The position numbers and the translations under genes are program-made. The notes beneath the pieces are model-generated. The model was not told the origin of the DNA. It did no database searches and saw nothing but the letters and a program-made list of their open reading frames with translations. Shown here one piece after another: positions 10,819-22,233 of a stretch of 64,000 nucleotides of DNA (position 1 is its first letter; the number at the start of each line of letters is the position of its first letter). The stretch covers positions 2,170,001-2,234,000 of the forward strand of contig JAKULF010000004.1 in assembly GCA_022661535.1 (NCBI GenBank). Reading direction: 5' to 3'. This stretch comes from Eutypa lata. Its lineage: Eukaryota > Ascomycota > Sordariomycetes > Xylariales > Diatrypaceae.

Positions 10819-12496
10819 AGACAGTCTAGATGGCTGAAACGCCTGACCTCTAGGAACTTTTGCTTTATTGGTATGATCAATCCGATTCCTTAGAATTAAC
10901 GAGGTCATAACTAAGTTCGATTTTATTTTGTTGCCTTGTTTATTCCTCGAGTGACAATAATATCGAACTTTTAAGAGCTACAAAATTATAACCACATTGA
11001 TTCAGTTTCTTGATCATATGGCTGAGAATTTACTCGCCCTGTCAGCCTGTGTGCTCTGGAACAAGTCGTTATGGACTTGGAATGCTAGGCTCATCACCAC
11101 ATCTTAGTGAACACAACAAGACAAATGTGATGAGAGGCTTGAGTCACTTAGAGAGGTCCAATTTCCTCTTAGGAAACGTATGGCTTGTAAGGTTCGAGAT
11201 GTAGCTATGTAGATCCTTCAACATCCATAGTCTTCAAGCCATAACTATATTGAGGTTGATCCTACATCCTTGAGCTGGAGCTCTACTTCGTATTCTAATC
11301 CCTTCTAGTTTCGCCACACTGTAGCCTCAAGCCTGAATTTTGAGTTGTCGATAGCAATACTAGAAGCGTCTAATCTAGCAACTTAATCTAACGTACTTTG
11401 GATGGATCCAAGGGAGTTTCTGGAGAGACAAGTGGAAGTAAAAGTCGTTGCTGAAAACAACGAACGACATGGGGTTAGGATATGCCGGGGCTAACTTAAA
11501 GCCTTATTGCTTTGGAAGTGTACGCACGCAATTGCGCAATGCTCCTGACCTAATTATAAATGACTTACATACCTACAGACTACAGATACAGCTAACTAAA
11601 TCATCCCACGAGAATGCGAAAGACACTACTAGGTAGTCTATCACTTCGAGCGCATCGGCTCATTATTTTGAGGTTGCAGCGTTACGACGACCCCCACTAA
11701 GTATGACGCTTAAGCTTCCTTCGCTAAAAGTATCGTGTAACGAACAAGCCGACTAGATTGCGCGCTTAGATCCCATGTATTGCGTATAACCCCTACCCAG
11801 ACTTCATCCAATCAAACATGAACATCCATCATATGACTTATTATAGTTTGCGACATCTCGGTTTCCAATCCGATTTATAAACGATAGGTTCCTGGCGGCG
11901 GCTGTCGGGCTTGCTCTTGCCTTGCTTACCACCACTACGACCTGCTTCATCCAAGTCAACAACGACATAAAAAGGTTTCGCTCCAGGTGGCCACCTAAAA
12001 AGGGAACATACCTACCTGCCGCTGGCCACGCAACGAACAAGGCCTGCCTTCCTTGTTGATTCGAGCTTGCAACCCGGCCGTTGGAGTGGTACACCGAACT
12101 TGTCCGGCTCATAAACTACGTCGTAACAGCCTGCTCTTCTAACGCTTGAAACCATAAATTGAACCTTCGAGAACACCCAACCGGCAGTTCTCCTGGTAGA
12201 CGTACGAATCCAAGCTTGTTTCAAACGACGAATCACCATTGCTTATTGCGGAAGAAGTGTTCACCTTACACCGGTTCCGTATTCATATTCTTCCATAATA
12301 TTCACCTCTTGGACTGCCAAATTGGGAACCGCTCCGTCGACGTTCTAATTACTTACTATCCCGCATCTTCAAGCTTAAACTATATCAACATTAGAAGAGA
12401 CGCATCACATCATCTGTTTCTCTAGCACTCTGTTTTGTTTCACCTTTCAGTTAATTCTACATCCAATACGTCAGCACTAGTTACTGTTTGTGCATC

Positions 12497-13278
12497 ATGA
12501 AGATCCCTACGTGTCTCGTAATGTGTTTGCTCACATCATGGGCTACTGGAGCACCGTTATTTCTCTTTCTCAAGAACGTTCCATCGCGACCTGGTTCCTT
12601 AGATTCATCGGGACCATCTAGATCATATTCCCCGGATGGGTCTAAGGCAGCGCCTATGGAGGAGCGCACCGGTCTTCTAGATAGACTGAGCGATGTGCCC
12701 GTGCAGAGACTCGGTAATACAGTATCACCTCCTCATCAGACGCCAACATCTGGACCTCGTATCGATGGTTTTCATCATATGCTGTCAGAAGAGCCCGCTA
12801 AGCCTACGGGCCTGCCGAAGTTACCGGCTACTATAGTCGAACTAGAGATGGGAGGGTTGACTCGTCACATCTACTTGCCTTGCCAGTCCCACAAGAGCAC
12901 ACTCCATTACTATCACGTTCGCAAATATGCCGATTTGGCAGTCTTCGGGGTCCTGGCCAGCTTTATCATCATTCTCCTCATGATTGAGATGTGGGGACCC
13001 ATTGGTGAAAGGTACGAAACACCTGAAAAAAACGGGCTCACTACATGTTAACCACAACTTTGAATGCTGACCCGATTTACAGAGTACGTCGGTATCGGTC
13101 CGGAGAGGGCGCGATACGTTTAGAGGGGAGTGAGAGCGAGAAAGCAAAACACAATCGCCAACGGAAAGAATGCACGTTATGTCAATCGTTTTCGGCTCAG
13201 TGCCATGCGTCAAAAGCTGGGCGAGTCCTGGATATCCCGAAATCGTATAGACATACGGCGAATGCTCTTGGTTCATGA
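12497..13278 (+). CDS. Uncharacterised secreted/single-pass membrane protein, two exons
   Basis: Exon 1 runs 12497-13011 and exon 2 13083-13278. The 71-nt intron has donor GTACGA, a CTGAC branch and acceptor TACAG, giving about 236 residues. The start is the ATG at 12497; the open frame extends three codons further upstream but without an ATG. Residues 1-19 look like a signal peptide (MKIPTCLVMCLLTSWATGA). A Pro/Ser-rich lumenal part follows, then one strong hydrophobic helix (VFGVLASFIIILLMIEMW) near residue 160 and a basic tail with Lys/Arg clusters and a CTLC motif. The topology suggests a type I membrane protein. I do not recognise a family. The second-exon frame is less certain, because a neighbouring frame of exon 2 stays open longer after 13130. 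Confidence 0.6.
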
Positions 13279-15207
13279 TGGTTGGGTCTATGATTTTGCA
13301 TTGCGGTACTTAATACCCCGGCGCTTTGGAATTAGGATGAGTTCACTTCGAGAGGAAAAGCTATTTGTTTAGTTTGGAGGTCAGTAGTACCTATCTATGA
13401 CACGGACTGGTAGTGCTTCGGCTGAGGCGACTTTCCTTAGTTCTAGAAATGGGTAGTGGGCTGGGTGGCCACTTGTTGAGGTATGTTTCTCAAACGGACA
13501 AATATGGAAAAGGGGGGGTGGTATAAGCGCATTGTACTATTGTGTTGGCGTTCATTACAACTGAAATGCTTAGGTTAAAGCATGCTTCCTGTGTTCAACT
13601 TTATCAAGGGGGTGGCACTGTCAAATGCTCATACAGAAAATCAATAACAACCCCACATCTTAGTAAACCCTCTCGTCCTTCATGTCCAACAAAGTCCTCA
13701 TAAGGGTTGACCTTGTTTCACGCATTCTCAAAGGAGAAGTTCTATGTACCTGAATGTAAGGGAGATCTAAGCCTCGCTCCGCTCCTGTACGGCAGATGCA
13801 GCGGCGGCGGCCCCGATGTGGAGGCGCTAATCTACCGTCTTTTAAACCGCTTGCAGGCTGTTGTGAAGAGGACCCAATCAGAACCACTGAACATCACGGC
13901 TGCACGATTTAGCATTGACGGATTGAAAGGCCATAGCCACAACACATATACACATCACATCATGGCCCTCCGAATCATATACAACATCTCGGCAAACGAT
14001 GAATTACTCATCATTGCCCCGCATGCCTCCTTCGTGTACTCTATGTGTAACATCATAAAGGCATAGTCTTCCAGATAGTACGAGGCGGGATTCGTACAGG
14101 TTTCCACACGACTGATCACATCCGTGGAGTGCAAACCACATACATACCTAGGTAGTAACTATGCGAAGGCAATCCTATGAGTATGACCGAGGCAGAAATT
14201 GACCGTTTCACTAACGCCCGCGTGCCGCTTACAACAAAAAAAGCCTAACACGAGCGAACAGGTATGAAATAACGGTGTGCGAAGAATGCCAGTTTGGTAT
14301 GTTGGTGAAAAGATGACGCAGACCTACCTAGGTAGTTATGCCTACGTAAACCAGCTGGAATTGATCATTGGCTGCCCCTCAGCCTCTCCCCTCTCTACCG
14401 ACAGGCCCCCTGCATTTGGCTAGCTCTAGTGATGTGTGAGCTAAGGCTCGACTTGATGCACGAGATGCAACGAGATGCAAGCCGGGTAGCCTCAGCCCCC
14501 TCTCTGGACTCTCGGGCCTTGGAACGCCCACTACATACCGACGGAGATACCGTGCTGTGAACTGGAGCTCCCGTGATCTAGAGGTAACTAGAGGTTTGTC
14601 GCCATGCTGCATCACTTAAGTATAAAGTCACAAAGAGCTGCTCCACGTCATGTGGTTCGACTACATATGAGCTCGGGCAAACATAACCTGGATAGCATTC
14701 AAGAACAAATCGGAGCAAACAGATCTCCTTAATAAAGCGACACCCGACTATTTGAATTATTACTCACTCACTCACTTACCTACTGCTTTTGATCGATCTC
14801 TTACAAAGAGTGTCAGAGTCAGAGTCAGGGTACAGTAGCAGGACCGATAATCTTACGTGCGTTTTCAGCCCCCAAACCGACCCACTCGCATTGCTCAGCT
14901 GTTTGCTATAATAGCCACTCAACTTCTAAGCCAGCTTTTCGGTGCTTTAAATACTACTTTGCTCGCGTGGTTTCATTCTTAACTTGGGGCCCTTCTTGTA
15001 ACCCAGACAATATTCTAAGCCGAGAATAAAGCTCTTGTTTTATTCAATTTGAAGAGAGAAAGAAGAATAGTACTGGCGAAATCCAACGAAACTCGGGCTA
15101 CTTACCCCGCATCCCACTTCGCAACCGCCGAGGTCCTCCTGCTAAGGAGCTCTACTCAAATAACGTTGCGTTGTGTTCTGTGAGCACTATCGCCAGCAGC
15201 GTCTGAC
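13279..15207. other. Intergenic region upstream of the annexin gene
   Basis: No gene supported. A 119-codon frame at 13707-14066 has no ATG near its start and no domain. Two ACCTAGGT palindromes occur at 14146-14153 and 14326-14333. The last 450 bases look like a promoter/leader: a TTTAAATA box at 14946-14953 lies about 260 bp before the annexin start. Confidence 0.45.
14946..14953 (+). promoter_or_regulatory. TATA-like box of annexin gene
   Basis: The sequence TTTAAATA lies about 260 bp upstream of the annexin ATG. This is a positional inference; no transcription start can be seen. Confidence 0.3.
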
Positions 15208-17698
15208 ATGTCGCTTCAAGTCGACCCCAGCGGCCGCCGTGGCCGTTCGCGGTCCCCAGGCCGCCGCGACTCAGATCGCGACCGCAGTCGTGGTCGGCAT
15301 CCAGAGCCGGGTCCCATCAAGATGGAATCCGTAGAGATGCCCTCTCTCCCAGCTGGATACAGCTACGACTACGACGAATACGGCGGCGCCAACCCCCGCG
15401 GATCCTCCCTCGACCTGAACCCTCCCCACCGCGACCCCTACCGCATGGCGTCGTCGCCCACACAAGAGTCGAGCTACTACCGCCATGCGAATTCCGGACA
15501 CGATGCGTATACGAGACACGAGAAGAAGGACGACTCCCCCATCGACCATTTGAAGCGCGGTGCCGAGGCCTTGCTGCCGCCCAAATATGCGCAGAAGCTA
15601 CGCGAGGTGTCGATGGAACGGGAACAGAAAAAAGAAGTCAAGAAAGAGAAACTAGAGAGCGATCTGGCATACGGCAGCACGACCTCGCTGACCAGTCCCA
15701 AGCCGTCGGCGTCCGAGTCTGTTCCGCCCGGCCTCTATGCGAAGCCCCAGCAGTGGGAGTATGACCGGCCGGACGAGAAGCTGAGTTACTCCAGCGCATC
15801 GTACCGCTCAGATTCGTATGGGCCGGACCCGCGATCCTCGGGCGCCAATGTCGTGTCGGCTGATCCTAGTAGCGGGCGTGGCAGCCGTAGGGGCCGCTCG
15901 CCTTTGCCGCCCGCCCATGCCCGCGTGTCTTCGCTTGCTGTAAACACCGGAAACCACTCCGCGTCGTCTTCGCTCTCCGTGAACACTGGGCGTACCACGG
16001 CACAACATTCTGCATCGTCCTCTCTTGCCGTGAATGCGAGCAGTGTGGGATACCACACCCCCTCGCACTCTCTATCGAGCGCACCCCCGTCGCCGCTTCA
16101 GGAAGCCTACCACGGAACCTACCAATCCATATCGCCGATGCCGTCCCCGCTGCTCTTACCCTCCAACGGCCACAGCAGCACGGACCTCCTCGAGCCGCTA
16201 TCGCCCGGGCTCTCGGACGGCGAGTTCGGCGAGAAGAAGCGGCGGCGCGCCCGGTTCCACGACCCGGTCGACGACGCGGCGCGGCTCGCGCAGGCGCTGA
16301 AGGGGGACCGGCACCCGCCGGACACGGAGCCGCTGATCGAGATCCTCCCCGGGATGACGCACGAGCAGCTGATGGAGCTGCGGGCGGAGTATAAGCGGCT
16401 CGTGAAAGCGGGCCCGGAGCACAAGGGCGTCAACGTGGCGAAGCACATCCGGGCGCGCCTCAAGGACGAGGACCCCAGCCTCATGAAGGCGTGCTACGCG
16501 ACGGCGCTGGGCCGCTGGGAGAGCGAGGCCTACTGGGCCAACTTCTGGTACCAGGGGGACAAGACGCGGCGCGAGCTGCTCATCGAGAGCCTCATGGGCC
16601 GCACCAACGCCGAGGTCGGCCGCATCAAGGACGCCTTCAGCGATAAGAAGTACGCCGACTCGCTGACGCGCTGCATGAAGACCGAGCTCAAGGAGGATAA
16701 GTTCAAGCGCGCCGTCTTGCTGGTGCTCGAGGAGCGCCGCATGGAGGAGCGCGATGAGCATGGTCGCCCCGTCCCCGTCGATTTCGACCTCGTCAGGGAT
16801 GATGTCGAGGCCCTCTATCGTGCCGTCATCGCCGAGAAGGGCGGCGAGTCCGCAATGATACAGATTGTGGTGCTGCGTAGCGACTCTCACCTCAGAGAGG
16901 TGCTTCGTCTCTACGAGAAGTCATTCAGCAGTAACTTCGCTCGTGATATGCTGAAGAAGAGCGGGAACCTTGTGGTAAGTTTATATCCCCCCGCCTCCCT
17001 TGTTTCGTTTCCCGTTTTTTTTTTTTTTTTCGTCCTTGAAATAAGGAAGGTTTCCACAGCAGATGCTGACACAAGTTACCCAACAACAGGGCGAAGTCCT
17101 AGCGCACATCCTCAACGGGGTCATCAACAAGCCAGTCCGAGACGCGCTCCTACTAAACCATGCTCTCCGAGAGTCGTCATCAGGCAGCAGCAGAGATCGC
17201 GACAGCCTGCGACGCGAGCTGCTGACGAGCCGCCTCGTCCGCTACCACTGGGACCGGCATCACATGGCGGCGGTCAAGCGCGCGTACCGCGACCGGTACG
17301 GGCAGGAGCTCGCGGAAGCGGTGCGCGAGGGCACCAGCGGCCAGTGGGGGCTATTCTGCCAGCAGCTCGTCGTCACGCGCATGCCGGATGATGTCAAGAA
17401 GTTCGAGTCGGTGGAGATTATACGGGATGTGAGGAAGGAGGATAGGGAGAGGGAGAGGGAGAGGGAACAGGAGAGATTGCGTGAGAGGGAGAGGGAGAGA
17501 GAAAGGGAGGAGGAGAGGGAACACCACCATGGCCACCACAGTAGCAGTGGTGGTAGCCGTCACCACGGCCATAGAGACCGAGACGAGGATAGAGAGAAAG
17601 AGAAGAGACATAGCAGTGCGAGGCTCGAGGTTAAGGGCCATAGTACTAGAGAGAGGAGTCGGAGTCGGGAGCGCAGCAGGAGCCGGAGACGGGAGTAG
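15208..17698 (+). CDS. Fungal annexin with long disordered head and Arg/Glu/His-rich tail
   Basis: Annexins bind phospholipid membranes through four repeats of about 70 residues. Exons 15208-16974 and 17090-17698 join in phase 0 (donor GTAAGT, acceptor AACAG) to 791 residues. Residues 1-340 are Ser/Pro/Arg-rich, with an early RGRSRSPGRR. The annexin core starts near 343 with FHDPVDDAARLAQALKG and contains repeat-like helices such as YADSLTRCMKTELK, LREVLRLYEKSFSSNFARDM and MAAVKRAYRDRYGQELAEAV. The classical type II calcium loop (GxGT) is not present in the repeats I can read, for example LKGDRHPPDTEPLIEIL, so calcium binding is doubtful. The last 90 residues are a charged RERE/HHGHH/RSRERSR tail. 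The architecture resembles the fungal annexin class that includes ANXC4; that assignment is from memory. The 115-nt intron holds a long T run. Confidence 0.85.
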
Positions 17699-18237
17699 GT
17701 CGATACTTTAACGGCAAGACGGAGTTTTTTCTTGACAGGTTTTCCTTGTCTAAGGCGTCGGGTAGAGAGAGCATGACAGGGGGTTGCGAAGAAAATTCGT
17801 GAAAGTAAAGATTGGTCAACGGTATTTACCACTTTCTAGGCATATAGGCGGAGAGGGTCTAGAGTTCTAAAACTTAGATATGATGCATGATGTATATGAG
17901 ATAAAATGATACAAAACGGGATATGATGATGATGATGTCAAGTCACATAACATGTCGTCTACCTAACGGTGGTGCTATGACATTGAGCTTTAAGACCAAT
18001 AGTTTGTATTGCTCTTCGTTTGTTTCATACACGGGGGGTTCGAATCATGACTCGGATTGCCTCGCACTTCTTTAATCACTCATAGCAGTTGTTAAGAAAA
18101 AGGGGGTTGTTATTATGTGCCCAATCAGCATTTACCAATCTACCTAGGTAAGCCATACAATATATTCCTAGTGTCTGTGTCACCCAAAACCCTATACACT
18201 TAGAGAAGGGTTCCCAGAACAAAACGTCACGTCTAAG
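17699..18237. other. Intergenic, annexin 3' region
   Basis: No gene seen. It contains an ATGATG microsatellite-like run near 17920-17938 and one ACCTAGGT palindrome at 18142-18149. Confidence 0.5.
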
Positions 18238-18534
18238 CTAACCCCTTTTTCCAATTTCACAGACTAACCACAAAAGAACCCGTATTAAATAAAAAAAATA
18301 CACCAGCGTTGCTACCCCTCCGCAAATGACTGCCGTACCCCCTGCCCATCTTACAACTTCGCTCCTCGTCGGTCCATTCCAGTCCTCCAACATGGCCTGG
18401 CGGTCATTAAGCCACGGAAACGGGGGGGGGGCCGGGCTTCCTCGCAAAGTGGGCCCCACCCTTCCTTGACGTTGTAGAAGAAAAGCCGGCCGGGAGGGAC
18501 GACGCGTTTTGAGATATTCAGTGTGGTATTCCAT
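18238..18534 (-). CDS. Possible small single-pass membrane protein (98 residues)
   Basis: A 98-codon frame starts with ATG at 18534. The N-terminal half is Pro/Arg-rich and translates a run of ten G bases. The C-terminal half is more protein-like: RQAMLEDWNGPTRSEVVRW, then a hydrophobic helix (GGTAVICGGVATLVYFFYLI) and a short basic end. I know no family for it. The real protein may start at the internal Met of RQAM, giving about 50 residues, or may have an upstream exon. It lies between the annexin 3' end and the unknown gene at 19598. Confidence 0.35.
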   Translation of the reverse strand: MEYHTEYLKTRRPSRPAFLLQRQGRVGPTLRGSPAPPPFPWLNDRQAMLEDWNGPTRSEVVRWAGGTAVICGGVATLVYFFYLIRVLLWLVCEIGKRG

Positions 18535-19597
18535 GAAGCCTGGATCTCTGTTAAAGCACCTACGTATTTTTTAAGGGTTTGGTGGATAAGCAGTAGGTAT
18601 GTATCCCCACTTACTTGGACCTAGCGGCTCGAACTCGGGAGGGTAGAGCCGGCGCCACCAACAGCTCCATACTTTCTTTCATTTAATAGTGTGAAGAGTT
18701 AGGGGCCATTTTACCGGTCTCAGGAAGCTTGATGTATTGTCCAAAATATCTAGGTCAGGAATCTAGCTACATGGGTGCCTTCCGGCTACAAACGCCGGAA
18801 TGGTGACGTCTGACGCCGCGTTCCTCTGTCTGGTCTGCTGACTCTAAGCCACTACTTTGCTATCCTACCAAATATCCCACAAATAGGATTTATCCTGAGA
18901 GGTAAGCCTTGCTGTCTCTGTGTCCCAAAACATGTGATTTTACCAGTACAAATACGATCTTATTCGGCCAGGCGCCGATCTCCGACAGTATCGTCTGCAG
19001 CATCTCTAGGAGTATTCGGTAACACTGCTAGCCGTAATCCATGCAGCAACCAATACGCGTTGATTAGTATATGGCTGGTAAGCAACGTGGCTTTTCCTAT
19101 GCAACCACTAGGAGCGGGTTCCCCAATTCATCATGAAGCCTTTTCATAGCAACCAGTGGATTTTGCCGTGGCAGTATTCACACCACGTTATATATACTGA
19201 GATATGTTTTTTGGATCATAACTTGCCTACTCAAATAGTCCTATAATTTTACTTCAGCATGAAGCCGGCCAGAAGAAAAGAAGTGGAACCCTATGCCCCT
19301 ATTCAACCAAAAGGGGAAGTTGAATAGAATTGAAAATAAGTGGATCGCTATAGTATTCCATGCTAAGTATCTAACAACCTCAAAGATGGTATCTGGTATT
19401 AAAACAATCGCTATAAGTGTCCAGATGTGGTCGACGATAGTTCCAATCCGAGCAAACAGAAAAGCACGCTGGGATAAAGATGATAATCAAAGGCGGGACC
19501 GACTCTCCATTTCTTTCTGTTCGTTCCGCAATCTATCTTTCTCCTCCTCGGTCCGTTCTCGAGGTCTTCCTGGTTTCAGCTCCCCGCCCTCCAGAAC
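18535..19597. other. Intergenic, no gene seen
   Basis: AT-rich sequence with short, unconvincing frames only. The plus-strand frame at 19293-19814 overlaps the minus-strand exon at 19598-19741 and looks like its shadow. Confidence 0.45.
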
Positions 19598-20828
19598 CTA
19601 TTCTGGGCCTACTAGAGCGTTGGGCTTTTTGCAGAACTTCCCCAGGCCGGCGATGCCGTGTTTCTCGAAGGTCTTGAGGATCTCCGGTGTAGAGGCGGCG
19701 CGCGAAATGTCTAGCCAGAAACCCGCGCCGGCATTTTTGAACTGTTTGCACGTTAGCATGTTGTTGTCCTTAGGCACAACAGCTTGGTTTCTAGCAAGAT
19801 CTAGCGTAGGGTGACAATAAGACATGAAATAGGTAACAAAACAAGAAAACTTTCTAGAACACGACGCTGATGGCTCAAGGCTGGGGTGTTTCTTCCATAC
19901 TTACCATGTCCATGCCAGTAAGGACTTCGGATCCCTCTGAATACACCCTCCTCCCAACCTGGTTGCGGACTCTCGGGCCCGGAGAGGCAATGCAGCTGAT
20001 ACCGAAGAGGTTATCGGGATGTACAAAGGAAAAGTATTGACGCGTTGGGGTCTCATCGTAAATCCTCAAACTTAGGTAGCTGAGGTAGGGTTTCCCGTTT
20101 GCCCTGGTTAAGTGGGAATACCTGGGGCCGTAGATGAAGGGATTGTATAGGACATTGAAGTGGACAATACCAGCTTCTTCCAACAGCGACGGGCCCTCAT
20201 TCCTGAGGACCCTCCGTAGGTAGCTCTTCTCGTCAGTATGGTAGATTGGGCGCTTACCCACATAGAATTCTTTGGCCTGTCGCTGGCTCTCTTTGCAGGC
20301 GTTCATGACCTTCGACACGAGATTCTTCGTTGGCATGATTCGTCGCAGATACACATCCACGACTACGTGGTTGTCCACTGCCTCTTGTATCAAAGCTTCA
20401 TCCCAGATCATCAGTCGAAAGCAGAAAGGAAGGAGACGAAAACAAGTGAACCTCCTGTCGTCGTGGGATACCTGAAGACGTGCTACCAAGTTTGCAAGGT
20501 CTTGTTCGAGGATTTTCTTCGCGGAATGCATAGATGTCCCCTCGTAGACCTCGAGTCCGGGTAGCGTGACCCTCGGCATTAAGTCTTTGGGGTCTTGGCT
20601 GATATACTTCGAATAAGAGGGCTCGGGTGAGTAACCTAGTGACTTGACTACATCACCATTCGCTCTCAGGATGTCGGTGAGCACAATTTCCGAAGCAGAT
20701 CCTTCCGCTAGGTATAGGTCCAAAGTGTGGAGTAAGACATCGCTAATCTCGGTGATGGTGCTGTCAATAGAGCCAAATTTTCTGCCGGGCTCTCTCTCTT
20801 TCCCTTTCCACCGTACTGGGCCTGACAT
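19598..20828 (-). CDS. Uncharacterised protein of about 355 residues, two exons
   Basis: Exon 1 runs 20828-19905 from the ATG (308 codons) and ends at a GTAAGT donor. A second exon is proposed at 19741-19598 after the acceptor AAACAG, in phase 0 and ending in TAG; it gives FKNAGAGFWLDISRAASTPE and onward. A nearby AAG acceptor 24 nt upstream would add eight residues. If the intron is not used, the protein ends 12 codons past the donor, at 19875. I recognise no domain. No signal peptide or TM helix is evident. The sequence is mixed-charge and globular-looking, with patches such as ISDVLLHTLDLYLAEGSASE and HFNVLYNPFIYGPRYSHL. It is divergently placed against the membrane-protein gene at 22234. 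Confidence 0.6.
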
Positions 20829-22233
20829 GTTGTGCGGTTGTTAGGTTCAGTGCTGCTAGTGACAAGCTACCGGATTTTGTAGAAATGTTGAATTAAGTCG
20901 ATGACGGTTTGGCAAATATATAACGAGTGTAAATGTTCTATATCTAGAAACTAATATGAGGATGATGATGGGAGCTCATAGAACAATGTATGAAGTAAAT
21001 CCGAGGTGAATCCCCAAGAAATCCCCTCTTAAGAGAATAAAGACATTGCGTAATATTAATTTTTATTTGGGAGGGGCTCTAGTCTATGAAGTAGCCTTCC
21101 AAAGAAGGTGGCAAGAAGACAGTAGGTAGGTACATTCGTGAACCTCAATTCAACATAGTTTACGATGATGAAGCTTCTGAAGGTAGCTCCTCCTACTTTA
21201 TTACCGGAGTATACGTCTAACATGAACGGGCCGCTCCTCTAAGTACATACCTACCTACCTACCTTACCTACCTAGCCTTAGTAGCCAGTATTATTAAGCA
21301 TAGGTCAAACAGAATCCACATATTACCCCTTTACGCACAACCTTTTATTTCAACTTACCTAAGTAAGTGTCCGACCATCATATTTCCTCTAGAATCAGAA
21401 CACAATTACAGAATAATAGAAATACTAACTATTAGGTTACATTTTAATATTTGGTCAAATGTAACAGCTGCACGAAAGCACTTGGTAGAAACTTGACTAA
21501 CCACCGAAATGCGTGAGAAGCCAGGTAATTGGGCAAAGTGGCAAAGAGGTTTCTTACAGCTTCAACCCAACCTGCGCCCCAGAGAGGACACCCACATGTC
21601 CACAAAATGCAATAATATATTCTTAATGGGCTATAAGCAGCTCTTCGGTGAAGTTGAGCTGGTCAAACCTTTCGGCATCCTTAGGCGTCGTAGGCTAGTC
21701 GGCGAAAACCGCGCCTCAGTGCCATGGCTTATAGTTTACGTGAGATTGGTTGTGTCTAGGCCTTCATGAGAGGTTGGTCACTAACCATTGCTTTTCTTAG
21801 TTCGGTCAAGAACGCCAAGGTAACCACTTGTAGCTAGGTATGTCTTAAACCACCACATTCAACATAGGAGCACTTTGACATAGTTCGTGAAATCCCGGTG
21901 GGTGATTTGCTGTAACGAATCCATCGCCTTTCCAAAGAGTCGAGTGGTGCGTAGACTATACACCCTCAATATCGGAGTGTCCATATCTTCTAGATATGGC
22001 ATGTTCATGCGCCCATTTCGAGACGTATTTTCTGCACCTTCTAGTTAGGTGCCACGATAGCTGGACATCCGTAATAAAGCTCTATATTGTAGAACAGCAT
22101 ATTATATAATAGAGGACAAGAGTCGCATAAGGAATACTCGTCGTTGCTCATAATTTCCATTTTCCTCTCTACTATGGGACCATTTAATCTCTATTCCAAT
22201 CATATTAAGCATCAATTTCAGATTTCGGCCACT
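20829..22233. other. Divergent intergenic region
   Basis: It should hold the promoters of the genes at 20828 (minus) and 22234 (plus). ACCT-type tracts occur around 21243-21283. The 86-codon frame at 21509-21769 shows no domain; not called. Confidence 0.5.

Larger units (their letters stand above)
10410..12496. other. Divergent intergenic region, AT-rich
   Basis: The region separates the GPI2 start (minus) from the 236-residue gene (plus). It contains a tandem 12-mer (10571-10594) and a double ACCTAGGT palindrome (10803-10818). The short frames at 11010-11204, 11448-11636 and 11804-12239 lack domains or gene-like context, and I do not call them. Confidence 0.45.

Noticed and set aside
13707..14066. 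119-codon plus-strand frame
   Set aside because: Opens without an ATG near its start, overlaps a comparable antisense frame, and has no recognisable family.
16198..16890. 230-codon minus-strand frame inside the annexin gene
   Set aside because: Antisense shadow of a GC-rich real exon; composition follows from the sense codons.
18030..18062. GGTTCGAATC-like T-arm of a tRNA
   Set aside because: No matching acceptor, D-arm or anticodon arm could be folded around it.
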